A DNA stretch of 64,000 nucleotides. Source: Xanthobacteraceae bacterium. GTDB lineage: Bacteria; Pseudomonadota; Alphaproteobacteria; Rhizobiales; Xanthobacteraceae. Below are positions 44,292 to 52,829 of this stretch, piece after piece. Below the pieces are notes generated by a model. The model did no database searches. It saw only the letters and a program-made list of their open reading frames with translations, and had not been told where the DNA came from. The stretch is from contig JALHRD010000006.1 of the NCBI GenBank assembly GCA_022841625.1, forward strand, positions 62,001 to 126,000, read 5' to 3'. How positions within the stretch are numbered: the first letter of the stretch is position 1; every line of letters starts with the position of its first letter. A program made the position numbers and the translations under genes.

Positions 44292-45329
44292 CTATTTCGT
44301 GCGCCCAAGGATTTGCGCCGCACGGGCCGCAACCGCAGTCGGCGTCCGCGACGCATCATCGACGAATTTCGCGATCGCCTCCCCGCTCATTGGCTCAATC
44401 CCGACATTCATTTTCTCCGCGTCCGCCAGCAGTGCCGGGTCCTTCATCGCCCGATCGAACCCCTCACGCAGCGCTTGTACGCGGTCTGCGGGCGTGCCCG
44501 GCGGCGCCGCAATCGGACGCTCCAGATCGAGCCAGCCGAACACCAAAGTGAAAATCTGGCGATCCTGATCGGTCTTGGCATAGTCGAAAATGAACGGCAC
44601 TTTTGGCATCTCGGGATTCTTCGACAGGCCGACCTGCACCAGGATATTGGCTTTGTCGGGGGCCAGCATCCCCGCGGTGCGCATCGAATTATAGCCGACG
44701 CCGCAGAAGCCTTCGATCTCGCCGCGCTCCATCGCCAGCCGCAGCGCCGCGCTGCCGGCATAGCCCTTGACCAACTTGAACTTGGTGCCAATGACATTGT
44801 TCATGGTCAGCGGAAAATCGAGCGTCGAAGTACCCGAGGTGCCGGTGATCATTTCCCGCGTCAGGGCGTCGTCGATCGACTTGAACGTGGTGTTCGGCGA
44901 CGACAAACAGACATTAGAGTCCGAGGACGGCGCGCCGATCCAGTGGAAGGCGCGCGCCTCGTATTTGTGCTGGGTTCCGCCAATCAGCGGGTCGATGACG
45001 ATATTGCCGGCGAACAGGCCAAGCTCCAGCCCATCTTTGGGCGACACGTTGAACACGTAATTGGCCGCGATCACGCTGCCGGCGCCCTGCATGTTGCGAA
45101 CCACCACTGTCGGATTGCCAGCCACATGGCGGCCGAGATGGCGCGCCACCAGCCGCGCATAGGTGTCGGCGCCACCGCCCGGATTGAACCCAGCGATCAA
45201 ATTAATGGTCCTGCCGCGGTAGAAGTCCCCGGCATTCTGCGCCGACGCAATCTGGCATAATAGGAGCATCGCCAAAGCCGCCGATAGGACGACGCGAGAC
45301 GCGCAGCAGGTATGGTCGCGTGACGGCAT
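44292..45329 (-). CDS. TctC-like periplasmic binding protein, Cys-pair class (first of a tandem)
   Basis: A 345-aa receptor. The signal region runs to about residue 31 (LLLCQIASAQ), with two adjacent Cys at 8-9 ahead of the hydrophobic core. Landmarks: GFNPGGGADTYAR, RNMQGAGSVIAANYVFNV and ERGEIEGFCGVGYNS; Cys141 and Cys209 are 68 apart. The Trp-His after the first Cys, present in the others, is replaced by LSSPN, so it is the most diverged of the three. The ATG at 45329 follows GAGAGGAAA. Divergent from a flavin monooxygenase gene across 122 bases. Confidence 0.88.
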   Translation of the reverse strand: MPSRDHTCCASRVVLSAALAMLLLCQIASAQNAGDFYRGRTINLIAGFNPGGGADTYARLVARHLGRHVAGNPTVVVRNMQGAGSVIAANYVFNVSPKDGLELGLFAGNIVIDPLIGGTQHKYEARAFHWIGAPSSDSNVCLSSPNTTFKSIDDALTREMITGTSGTSTLDFPLTMNNVIGTKFKLVKGYAGSAALRLAMERGEIEGFCGVGYNSMRTAGMLAPDKANILVQVGLSKNPEMPKVPFIFDYAKTDQDRQIFTLVFGWLDLERPIAAPPGTPADRVQALREGFDRAMKDPALLADAEKMNVGIEPMSGEAIAKFVDDASRTPTAVAARAAQILGRTK

Positions 45330-45451
45330 AAAGGTTTCCTCTCCCGCCGGCTGATGCAGCACTCACGGCTTGAGGCCGGTTTGCGCCGCATGCTACCAGC
45401 AATCTGAGCAAGCAAGATTGGCATAAAGGACGCACCTTTGTCAGGGAAACG

Positions 45452-46663
45452 ATGAGCGAAGCACGGACCATCGCGGTTGTCGGGGGCGGGCTTGGTGGCC
45501 TCACCGCCGCCATTGCGCTGCGCCAGCGTGGCTTTGAGGTGACCGTCTATGAACAGGCGGCACAGCTTGGCGAAATCGGCGCCGGCATCCAGCTCAGTCC
45601 CAATGCCATGCGCGTCCTGATCGGACTCGGCCTGGATCAAAACTTCGAGGCGATCGCATTCGAGCCCAATCGCCATGTCGTGCGCAGCTGGAAAAGCGGC
45701 GCATTGGTTTCGGCGACCCAAATGAAGGACGTGTTCCGCGCGCAATACCAAGCCGGCTATTTCGGCGCGCATCGCGCCGATTTACATGCCGTGCTTCAGC
45801 AAGTGCTGCCACCTGAATGCGTACGGCTTTCGGCGCGCTGTACCGGCGTGACGCAAAATCCCGATGGCGCCACGCTCGCCTTTGCCGATGGCCGCACCGC
45901 CACCGCCGATATTGTCGTCGGCGCCGATGGCATCCGCTCGGCGGTGCGCGAGAGCCTGTTCGGGCCCGACGCCCCGCGGTTCACCGGACATATCGTGTGG
46001 CGCGGCCTGGTGCCGGCGGCTGCCTTGCCGCGAGGCTTGATCGATCCCGACATGACTGCCTGGTTTGGGCCCAACGGCACCGTGGTGCATTATTATGTGC
46101 GGCGCGGCGAATTGGTGAATTGGATTGCGCATTTCGAAACTGACTGGCGCAATGAATCCTGGTCGGTCGAATCTGATTGGCGCGAAGCCGCCGAAGCGTT
46201 TGCTGGCTGGCACCCAACGCTGGGTGAACTCTTCGCCCGCACCGAACGCTGCTACAAATGGGCGCTGTACGATCGCGATCCGCTGCCGCGCTGGACCTCC
46301 GGCCGGGTCACGCTGCTGGGCGACGCCGCCCATCCGATGCTGCCTTATCTCGCGCAAGGCGCCGCGCAATCGGTCGAAGACGCTTATGTGCTGGCCGATC
46401 TGCTGGCGCGACAGCGCCATGATGCACCGGCCGCGCTTGCAACCTACGAAGCCGAACGGCGGCCCCGCACGTCACGCATCCAGCTGCACGCCCGCGAGCG
46501 CGGCAAGATCAACAATACCACCTCGGCCTTCCAACGCTTCAAACGCGATCTCGGCTATCGACTCAAAAAACTGATCAAGCCGCAGCAGCACACCTATGGC
46601 ATCGAGTGGATCTACGGCCACGACGTAACCGCCGCCCGGAATGATGCATCGAAAGCGGCGTGA
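45452..46663 (+). CDS. FAD-dependent aromatic monooxygenase (salicylate / 3-hydroxybenzoate hydroxylase type)
   Basis: A 403-aa group A flavoprotein hydroxylase using NAD(P)H and O2. The GxGxxG motif is VVGGGLGGLTAAIAL, the DG motif VVGADGIRSAVRE and the second FAD motif GDAAHPMLPYLAQG, all intact. Closest in general to salicylate 1-monooxygenase and 3-hydroxybenzoate 6-hydroxylase, which hydroxylate phenolic acids. Divergent from the triple TctC-like operon, so those receptors may bring in its substrate. The specific substrate is not assignable. Confidence 0.87.
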   Translation: MSEARTIAVVGGGLGGLTAAIALRQRGFEVTVYEQAAQLGEIGAGIQLSPNAMRVLIGLGLDQNFEAIAFEPNRHVVRSWKSGALVSATQMKDVFRAQYQAGYFGAHRADLHAVLQQVLPPECVRLSARCTGVTQNPDGATLAFADGRTATADIVVGADGIRSAVRESLFGPDAPRFTGHIVWRGLVPAAALPRGLIDPDMTAWFGPNGTVVHYYVRRGELVNWIAHFETDWRNESWSVESDWREAAEAFAGWHPTLGELFARTERCYKWALYDRDPLPRWTSGRVTLLGDAAHPMLPYLAQGAAQSVEDAYVLADLLARQRHDAPAALATYEAERRPRTSRIQLHARERGKINNTTSAFQRFKRDLGYRLKKLIKPQQHTYGIEWIYGHDVTAARNDASKAA

Positions 46664-46666
46664 GCA

Positions 46667-47653
46667 TTAAGGCTTGATGTTCGCCGCCTTGATAACCGGC
46701 CACCACCTTTCGATCTCGGCCTTTTGCAGTGCGCCGAGCGCCTCCGGCGTCTGCAGCTCGCGCGCGGGAATCTCCTGCCCGAGATCGGCGAACCGCCCAC
46801 GAACCACCGGATCAGCCAGGGCACGCACAGTGGCATCATTGAGCTTGGCGATCACATCCTTGGGCGTGCCTCTGGGCGCCCAAAGCCCGCGCCAATTCGA
46901 AAGGTAGAAACCGGGCAGTCCCGCTTCGTCCACCGTCGGAATTTCGGGAGCTGTGACCAAGCGGTGCTTGGACGTGACGGCATAGGCCTTGATGTTTCCG
47001 GCACGCGCCTGCGGCAGCGAATTGGCCGAGGTGTCGAACATCAGGTCGATCTGTCCGGCCACTAGATCTTGCATCGCCGGCCCGAGGCCGCGATAGGGCA
47101 CGAATTGGAATTCCGTGCCGGTCTGCTTTTGGAAAAAGACGCCGATGACGTGTCCGACACCACCAGCACCGGTGGTTCCCGCCGAAGCCTTGCCGGGGTT
47201 CGCTTTCAACCAAGCGATCAATCCCTTCAAGTCGGTCGGCGGCATGGCTTTCTTTGCCACGATGACAATCGGCTCGCTAGCCAGTTGCGCTATCGGCTCG
47301 AAATCATTCAGCACATCGTAAGGAAGCGCGTAGATCGCGCCGTTGAGGACATGGGTGGGCCAATTGCCAAAAATGAGCGTGTAACCATCACTGGCCGCGC
47401 GCGCGACGCGGCCCGTCCCGAGGCTGCCAGCGGCGCCTCCCACGTTCTCGATCACAATGGGCTGTCCCAGCGTTGCGCGCATGTGCTCCGCCAGGATTCG
47501 CGCCACCGTGTCGCCCGATCCTCCCGCGGCGAATGCTACAACCGCTGTGATCGGGCGCGACGGATAGGCCTGCGCCGCCGCGATGCGCGAGACCGCTGGC
47601 AGCGCGGCGGCGCCTGCGGCCAGATGCAAGAATTGGCGGCGGGGAAGTTTCAT
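46667..47653 (-). CDS. Bug/TctC-family periplasmic binding protein, Tat signal
   Basis: A 328-aa TTT receptor with a twin-arginine leader (LPRRQFLHLAAGAAALP), unlike the Sec signals of the other receptors here. Body motifs: YPSRPITAVVAFAAGGSGD, ENVGGAAGSLG, VPYRGLGPAMQDLVAGQIDL and APRGTPKDVI. Tat export suggests folding in the cytoplasm before export. It is last of a minus-strand group with the dihydroxyphthalate-decarboxylase-like and amine oxidase genes, 85 bases from the former. Confidence 0.9.
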   Translation of the reverse strand: MKLPRRQFLHLAAGAAALPAVSRIAAAQAYPSRPITAVVAFAAGGSGDTVARILAEHMRATLGQPIVIENVGGAAGSLGTGRVARAASDGYTLIFGNWPTHVLNGAIYALPYDVLNDFEPIAQLASEPIVIVAKKAMPPTDLKGLIAWLKANPGKASAGTTGAGGVGHVIGVFFQKQTGTEFQFVPYRGLGPAMQDLVAGQIDLMFDTSANSLPQARAGNIKAYAVTSKHRLVTAPEIPTVDEAGLPGFYLSNWRGLWAPRGTPKDVIAKLNDATVRALADPVVRGRFADLGQEIPARELQTPEALGALQKAEIERWWPVIKAANIKP

Positions 47654-47738
47654 GGTGGCGCCCTCTCAAAAAATTGCGCGGCCGATGATGTGCTGACCGT
47701 TCCACGCCAACCCACTGTACCGTGTTCGCACCCGCGAT

Positions 47739-48707
47739 CTACGTCCCTCGCACCGACTTTTCGAACAAATCATCCACCGCGAAACCGCCTTTGATCAGGC
47801 CCTGGTCGCGCGAATATTTGATGAACTGTTCGAGGTTCGCGCGATTCTTGGCGAGCCCGTTCGGCCAGATGTTTGCGCCGAACTTCTCCTTCTCGCGCTC
47901 GAAATAACGCCGGCCAAACGCCAGGCTCGACCAGTTGGGATCGGAGAAGTAATCGTCGGCAAGCGCGCGGGCCTGGCCATACATCTCCATCACCGCACGC
48001 GGCAGCGCCGGATCGCGCGCCACCGCGTCGTTGCGGATTGCCAGGATATGCATGATCGGCCAGTAGCCGTATTTCTTGAAATAGCGCAATTCCTCGGCAT
48101 CGGCGTCAGCAAACAGCCGCCGCACCGGCACCTCGCCGCCCATGATCGAATGCGGCGGATGCGGCTGGATCACTGCGTCGGCCTTGCCGTCGCGCAACAG
48201 ATGACCGACATCGGTGCCCTTCGGCAGGGTTTCGATTTTCACGCCGGGTTTTGGGGTGAATGCGATCTTTTCCTCGTCTTCCAGCAGCCAATGGATCTCC
48301 TCCCACGGTACGCCGTATTCGAATTTGAGATCGCCCTTGGCGAGCAGCGACAAGGTGGTCTGGAATGAGCGGATGGCGACACGCTTGCCCCTAAGCTCTG
48401 CCGGCTGGGTCAAGGCTGAGTTGGCGGGCACGAAGAACAACCCGGCGCTGAACAGCCGGCGCGGAAAGATCGGCACCCCGGTGATCGGTAGCTTGCGGTC
48501 GATCGCCATCAGATAGGTCGACATCGAAAACTCGGCCACATCGAATTCGCCCTTGAGCATGCGGCCGTGACGATCGAGACCGTCGCGCGCCGGGCTCGAT
48601 TGGCCGACCTGCATGGTGATGAGTTCAAGGCCCTTAGGCGGCTTCACGGTGCCGTCGAAGAACGGAAAATGGCGGTCGTAGCGTTCCAGCGCGATGGTGA
48701 GTTGCAT
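47739..48707 (-). CDS. 4,5-dihydroxyphthalate decarboxylase-like / substrate-binding-fold protein
   Basis: A 322-aa protein with the periplasmic-binding-protein fold used by 4,5-dihydroxyphthalate decarboxylase-like proteins (FDVAEFSMSTYLMAID, then PIFPRRLFSAGLFFV and LRGKRVAIRSFQTTLSL). No signal peptide at the N-terminus (MQLTIALERYDRHFPFFDG), so a cytoplasmic enzyme is more likely than a transport receptor. Similar proteins are often labelled ABC transporter binding proteins, and I cannot settle which. It lies 19 bases downstream of the amine oxidase gene. Confidence 0.75.
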   Translation of the reverse strand: MQLTIALERYDRHFPFFDGTVKPPKGLELITMQVGQSSPARDGLDRHGRMLKGEFDVAEFSMSTYLMAIDRKLPITGVPIFPRRLFSAGLFFVPANSALTQPAELRGKRVAIRSFQTTLSLLAKGDLKFEYGVPWEEIHWLLEDEEKIAFTPKPGVKIETLPKGTDVGHLLRDGKADAVIQPHPPHSIMGGEVPVRRLFADADAEELRYFKKYGYWPIMHILAIRNDAVARDPALPRAVMEMYGQARALADDYFSDPNWSSLAFGRRYFEREKEKFGANIWPNGLAKNRANLEQFIKYSRDQGLIKGGFAVDDLFEKSVRGT

Positions 48708-48726
48708 GCCAAGTCCTTATCGTCGT

Positions 48727-50343
48727 TCAGCCACGTTTCACGGCCGGATTAACCTGACGGTCGATCGACTTAACCGCCTCCCAGGCGCTGATGATGGCAC
48801 CTTCCTGCCAGCCGCTCCAGAACGTGATCTGGTCTCCGGCCTGGTGAAAACGCCCCTGCGGCGTGGCCAGCAATTCGGCATTCCCGCCAAAAGCCGGATC
48901 GGTCTCGTCGGCCCAGGCGAATCGGAAATGCTCCATCCGGTCCCAGCCAATCGCCACGCCATGCTCGACGAATTTGCCAAACCCTTCGTGCAGCCGCTCG
49001 CCCTGCTCGCGCGCGATATGCAGGCGTTCCTCGACCGGACGCGCATTGAAGACCTCGGCGTTTTTGCCATACATATAGGCGCCGGTCAGCACACCCTTGC
49101 GGCCGAGAAAGCCCGACGACGGATACCAGATCTGTCGGATGGTATCGGTGGTCCAGGAAATGCCGCCATAGATCTGGTCGCGCGTTTCCCAAAACCGCTC
49201 CGCTTGCCAGCCGACCTTGCCCGCCGCCTCGACCGGCAGATTGCGGGCGGCAGCCATATAGGCGGCGGAGAGATTGGTCTTCAGCCCCTTGAAGATCGGC
49301 ATCGGGATGGTCGAGATGCAAAAGTCGGCAGCGAGCGTGCGCGCCGAGCCGCTGTCGTCATAGGCAATGGTAACACGATCATTGCCCAGGCTGATCGCCG
49401 TCACCTTGGCGCCAAATCGCACCAATCCGTCGATGGTGCCTGTCTGCCGCCGCAGCGATTGCCGGCCGAACGCTCGCACGAAATGATCCATGCCGCCGAC
49501 CGGTTCCATCAACGATGCCTGCCACTGGATTTCGCCATCGCGGAAGATGAAATCGTTCCAAAGATCGGAACGCAGGATGTCATCGAGGGCGACCGGATTG
49601 AGCGGCACCAGAGGCTTGTTGCCAACGCCATGCGATCGCTCGAAACCGGCACGGCCAAATTCGTTCTTGTAAGAATAGCGGGTGGCGCCCGCCTGCGCCG
49701 ATTTGGTGAGGCCACCGAAGTTCGCGAGCAGGTTCTGGAATTTTTCGATATCGGTTTTGGTGAGCGGCAGATCGATGCCGTTGGTGCTGACGCATTTGCT
49801 GAGGAGTTCGGCGATGTGGCCCTGCAGATCGTGCACCGCCTGACGCATCTGCCAGGTCCGGCCATTGCCGACATGGCCGGTGTGCACGCGATTTGCGCGA
49901 CTCGTAAAAACATACGGCTGCAAGGCGACGCCAAATTGGCGACAGTAGTCAATGACATGGACGTGATGATGCGGGATGCGTCCGGGCCCGACATTGAGCC
50001 ACTGCCCCTCGTCGAATTCGCACAGCTGAGCCGGCGTGTGCAATTCCTTGAGCACATCGCCGCGCCGCAACGTGAGACTGCGGCCGCCGATGCGGCGCGA
50101 TGCTTCAAGAATCACGACATCGAAACCGGCGCGATCGAGCTCATAGGCGGCGCAAAGGCCGGCAACGCCGGCGCCGAGAATGGCGACCGTACGTCCCTTA
50201 CCAGCATCGTTCGGCAGTGCGAGCCCAGCCGCCATCGCCGGCGGCGGCTTCAGAAAATCGAACAGCACCAGGGCTTCATAGGCCGCGCCCGCGCCGCCGA
50301 GGCGGGCCATGGCGTTCAGAAGGCCGCGGCGGGTCATGGTCAT
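48727..50343 (-). CDS. Tat-exported flavin amine oxidase family protein
   Basis: A 538-aa flavoprotein with a twin-arginine leader (MTMTRRGLLNAM) and hydrophobic stretch ending AMAAG, so a periplasmic location is likely. FAD motifs: VAILGAGVAGLCAAYELDRAG, seen from VAILGAGVAGLC, with EASRRIGGRS and a C-terminal TFWSGWQEGAIISAWEAV. The amine-oxidase/L-amino-acid-oxidase fold is clear; the substrate is unknown. First gene of a putative operon with the decarboxylase-like and Bug genes. Confidence 0.88.
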   Translation of the reverse strand: MTMTRRGLLNAMARLGGAGAAYEALVLFDFLKPPPAMAAGLALPNDAGKGRTVAILGAGVAGLCAAYELDRAGFDVVILEASRRIGGRSLTLRRGDVLKELHTPAQLCEFDEGQWLNVGPGRIPHHHVHVIDYCRQFGVALQPYVFTSRANRVHTGHVGNGRTWQMRQAVHDLQGHIAELLSKCVSTNGIDLPLTKTDIEKFQNLLANFGGLTKSAQAGATRYSYKNEFGRAGFERSHGVGNKPLVPLNPVALDDILRSDLWNDFIFRDGEIQWQASLMEPVGGMDHFVRAFGRQSLRRQTGTIDGLVRFGAKVTAISLGNDRVTIAYDDSGSARTLAADFCISTIPMPIFKGLKTNLSAAYMAAARNLPVEAAGKVGWQAERFWETRDQIYGGISWTTDTIRQIWYPSSGFLGRKGVLTGAYMYGKNAEVFNARPVEERLHIAREQGERLHEGFGKFVEHGVAIGWDRMEHFRFAWADETDPAFGGNAELLATPQGRFHQAGDQITFWSGWQEGAIISAWEAVKSIDRQVNPAVKRG

Positions 50344-50400
50344 TGCAATGCTCCAATAGGCAGCGAAGGAGGCGGCCGGATCGATTTCGAAATTGAATCG

Positions 50401-51492
50401 CTAGCGATTGAGCCCAATATCGGCGACCAGCACCGGGATGGTGATGCGGCGACCGCCGCGAACAATCTCAAGTTGGATGGTGTTACCGATGCCTGCCTGT
50501 TCGAGCAGTCCGGTGAGCTCCGTCAGACGCCGCACCGACTTGCCGTTCGCCCCGACGATGACATCGCCGAGTTCGCCGGTCTGCGGATTGACGCCGCGCA
50601 GCCCAGCCCGCTCCGCCGGCAGGCCCGGCGCGACCCGAACGATCGCAACGCCTTCAATGCCGTTGCGGCTGCTCATCATGTCGTCGCCAGCCTGGATGCC
50701 GATCCCAGCTATCGGCACGCGCCCGTTCTGAATAAGCTGCGGCACGACGCGATTGACTACATCGACCGGGATCGCAAAGCCGATGCCCGCATAGGCGCCC
50801 GACGGCGAGTAGATCGCGGTGTTGACACCGATCAGTCGCCCCGCGGAATCGAGCAACGGTCCGCCCGAATTGCCGGGGTTGATGGCCGCATCGGTTTGAA
50901 TCACATTGGCGACCTCGCGCCCGCCACTGGTCGGCAACCGACGGCTGAGCGCGCTGATGACGCCGGTGGTGAGCGACTGGTCGAGCCCGAATGGATTGCC
51001 GATCGCGAATGCCGCCTGCCCGACCTTCAGATCGGCTGACGACCCAACCGGCAGCGGCGGTGGCAGATCGCGCACATTAACCGCGCGCAACACCGCTAGG
51101 TCGTAATTGGCGGAGCCGCCAACCAGCTTTGCGCGAACCACTTCACCGGAAGCGAAGCGAACCAGGATATCGGACGCCCCCTGCACCACGTGGTTGTTGG
51201 TGACGATATGGCCGGCCCGATCCCAGACGAACCCGGTGCCGCCCTGGGTCGCGCCGCTGTCCGGGTCGGCCAACGGCTTTGCCCCCGCCCGGCCGGCGAC
51301 CTGCACCACCGACGGCGCCGCCCGTTCGAAAATGTCGATGGTCAGCCGCTCGAATTCCGCAAGACTGCCGCGCGCTTCGATGGTGCGCGGCTGCATTTCG
51401 GCAAATAGCCGCCGTTCGATGAGCGGTCGCAGCAGATAAAGCCCGAGCGCAACCGCAACGATGGCGATGAGGACACCGGTACCGCGCCGCAT
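50401..51492 (-). CDS. HtrA/DegS-like serine protease with PDZ domain
   Basis: A 363-aa S1C protease. An N-terminal membrane anchor (about residues 7-22) replaces a cleavable signal. The catalytic triad is intact: His101 (TNNHVV), Asp131 (YDLAVL), Ser209 (GNSGGP). A single PDZ domain (about 260-360, IGIQAGDDMM to GRRITIPVLV) resembles DegS more than DegP, which has two. It acts in periplasmic protein quality control or regulated cleavage. It lies 57 bases upstream of the amine oxidase gene but probably independent of it. Confidence 0.9.
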   Translation of the reverse strand: MRRGTGVLIAIVAVALGLYLLRPLIERRLFAEMQPRTIEARGSLAEFERLTIDIFERAAPSVVQVAGRAGAKPLADPDSGATQGGTGFVWDRAGHIVTNNHVVQGASDILVRFASGEVVRAKLVGGSANYDLAVLRAVNVRDLPPPLPVGSSADLKVGQAAFAIGNPFGLDQSLTTGVISALSRRLPTSGGREVANVIQTDAAINPGNSGGPLLDSAGRLIGVNTAIYSPSGAYAGIGFAIPVDVVNRVVPQLIQNGRVPIAGIGIQAGDDMMSSRNGIEGVAIVRVAPGLPAERAGLRGVNPQTGELGDVIVGANGKSVRRLTELTGLLEQAGIGNTIQLEIVRGGRRITIPVLVADIGLNR

Positions 51493-51646
51493 ATGAACTC
51501 CGAGACCGCCGCTGACGGTCCGGAGATATAGCCGATCCGATCAACCACCGCCAGAAAAGGCGGTGGGTTCGGTCCGTGCTTGCGCGCCAGCGAGAGGCTG
51601 CCGCCAGCGCGACGCGCGGCAGAGCAGCGCTTGCGATGGTCGGGAG

Positions 51647-51916
51647 CTAGTTGGTCTTGAGCCAGGACCGCGCTGCGCGCTGTGCCGCGGCGATCTCGGT
51701 CTCGGACATCTCCGCGGCAACTTCCTGCCGCAGCCGTGCCGCATCGCGATTGCCCTGCATCGCTGCAAGGTTGAACCACTTGTGCGCGGTCACGTAGTCG
51801 ATCGGAACGCTGCGTCCGACCGAATACATCATGCCGAGATCAAACAGCATGTTGCCATGCACCGGGCCTTCGCCCAGGACGGCCTGATTGCCTTCATTCA
51901 GTTCAAATCGTGCCAT
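51647..51916 (-). CDS. Small SEL1-type repeat protein
   Basis: An 89-aa protein with one clear SEL1/TPR-like unit (LFDLGMMYSVGRSVPIDYVT, then AHKWFNLAAMQGN) and a following helix (AEMSETEIAAAQRAARSWL) that is the typical end of such proteins. Start at ATG 51916 (MARFELNEGN). No signal peptide. It lies 154 bases upstream of the protease gene on the same strand. Function beyond protein binding is unknown. Confidence 0.8.
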   Translation of the reverse strand: MARFELNEGNQAVLGEGPVHGNMLFDLGMMYSVGRSVPIDYVTAHKWFNLAAMQGNRDAARLRQEVAAEMSETEIAAAQRAARSWLKTN

Positions 51917-52317
51917 GTCGGCCTCCCCAATTCGCACGCACTCATTAAGTTGCGAGTTTCGTGCGAAGCGTCCCTCAGCCCCCGGCCGAGCGTCGCGACT
52001 ATCGCCGACAAAAATTGAATGGCATCATAAGGATCGACGTGAACCAAATCTGAATAACCTGGCCGCGACGCCACATACACTTTTGGTTAGGCAGAATATC
52101 GATGGAATTGCGCCGATAATCAGTAACAATGCCGCCTGATGTCGCGGGCTGTTGAAGGGGCGATAACCATCGCCGCAAAGTCCGAACGGCTGTGGCAAAC
52201 GCCACACGTCGGCGCGCGGACGCAATGTGACGTTACCAACGGTGTATTCCAAGTCCCGCTTTTCGTTTACGCTGCGGTAACTCCCGAGGCCGCCTACCTT
52301 GGCAAGCGAGAACTGCC
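51917..52317. other. Intergenic stretch without a convincing gene
   Basis: About 400 bases between two divergent genes. Short frames exist on both strands, but none has a good ribosome site plus recognisable protein pattern. Minus-strand frames in 52025-52250 read moderately protein-like; I cannot support them. Promoters for both neighbours must lie here. Confidence 0.4.
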
Positions 52318-52398
52318 ATGGCCCGACCTTCAACCGCCTTAGTCCTGATCGCCGCTTTCGGCGCGGACCCCGGACCGGCATTGGCACAGTCGCCATGA
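52318..52398 (+). CDS. Possible leader peptide or signal-peptide remnant before the DUF1232 gene
   Basis: A 26-codon frame (MARPSTALVLIAAFG..ALAQSP) that looks like an isolated signal peptide and stops in an ATGA overlap with the DUF1232 start at 52395. It could be a translationally coupled leader or the remnant of a lost secreted protein. No strong ribosome site. Confidence 0.3.
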   Translation: MARPSTALVLIAAFGADPGPALAQSP

Positions 52399-52829
52399 CA
52401 GCCTTCGCGCCAACGCCCCATCGCCCTACACCGATGGAACGCGCCAAGCAATGGACGCGCAACATCAAGCGCGACGTGCTCGCACTATGGATCGCAGCGC
52501 GCGACCCGCGCGTGGCGTGGTACGTCAAGCTGTTGGCGCTGGCGGTCGCCGCCTATGCGCTGAGCCCAATCGACCTCATTCCCGATTTCATTCCGGTGCT
52601 GGGTTACATCGACGACCTTTTGATCGTTCCCTTGGGCATCCTGCTGGTGGTGTGGCTGATCCCCGCCGGCCTGATGGCGGAGTTCCGCGCACAGGCGGCG
52701 ACGCTCGCAACCCACCCGCAAAGCCGCGCAGCAGCGGTCGTCATTGTGGTGGTTTGGATCGCGGCCGCGATCTTGCTAATGTGGTGGCTATTGCGGTTTT
52801 TTGACCGCATGTCCGTGAACTCCCCATGA
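52395..52829 (+). CDS. DUF1232 (YkvA-type) membrane protein
   Basis: A 144-aa protein. The DUF1232 signature YALSPIDLIPDFIPVLGYIDDLLIVP is centred at about residue 60 within a first hydrophobic region (seen here as SPIDLIPDFIPVLGYIDD), and a second transmembrane helix runs from about 115 to 137 (VVIVVVWIAAAILLMWWLL). Start 52395, or ATG 52434 (MERAKQW) if the first 13 residues are not used. Function unknown. Its stop overlaps the next gene's ATG (ATGA), so the TctC-like gene downstream is coupled to it. Confidence 0.83.
   Translation: MTAFAPTPHRPTPMERAKQWTRNIKRDVLALWIAARDPRVAWYVKLLALAVAAYALSPIDLIPDFIPVLGYIDDLLIVPLGILLVVWLIPAGLMAEFRAQAATLATHPQSRAAAVVIVVVWIAAAILLMWWLLRFFDRMSVNSP

Noticed and set aside
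52025-52528. 167-codon minus-strand frame upstream of the DUF1232 gene
   Set aside because: Half of it lies antisense to the DUF1232 gene, and the rest shows no motif or ribosome site; not supportable.
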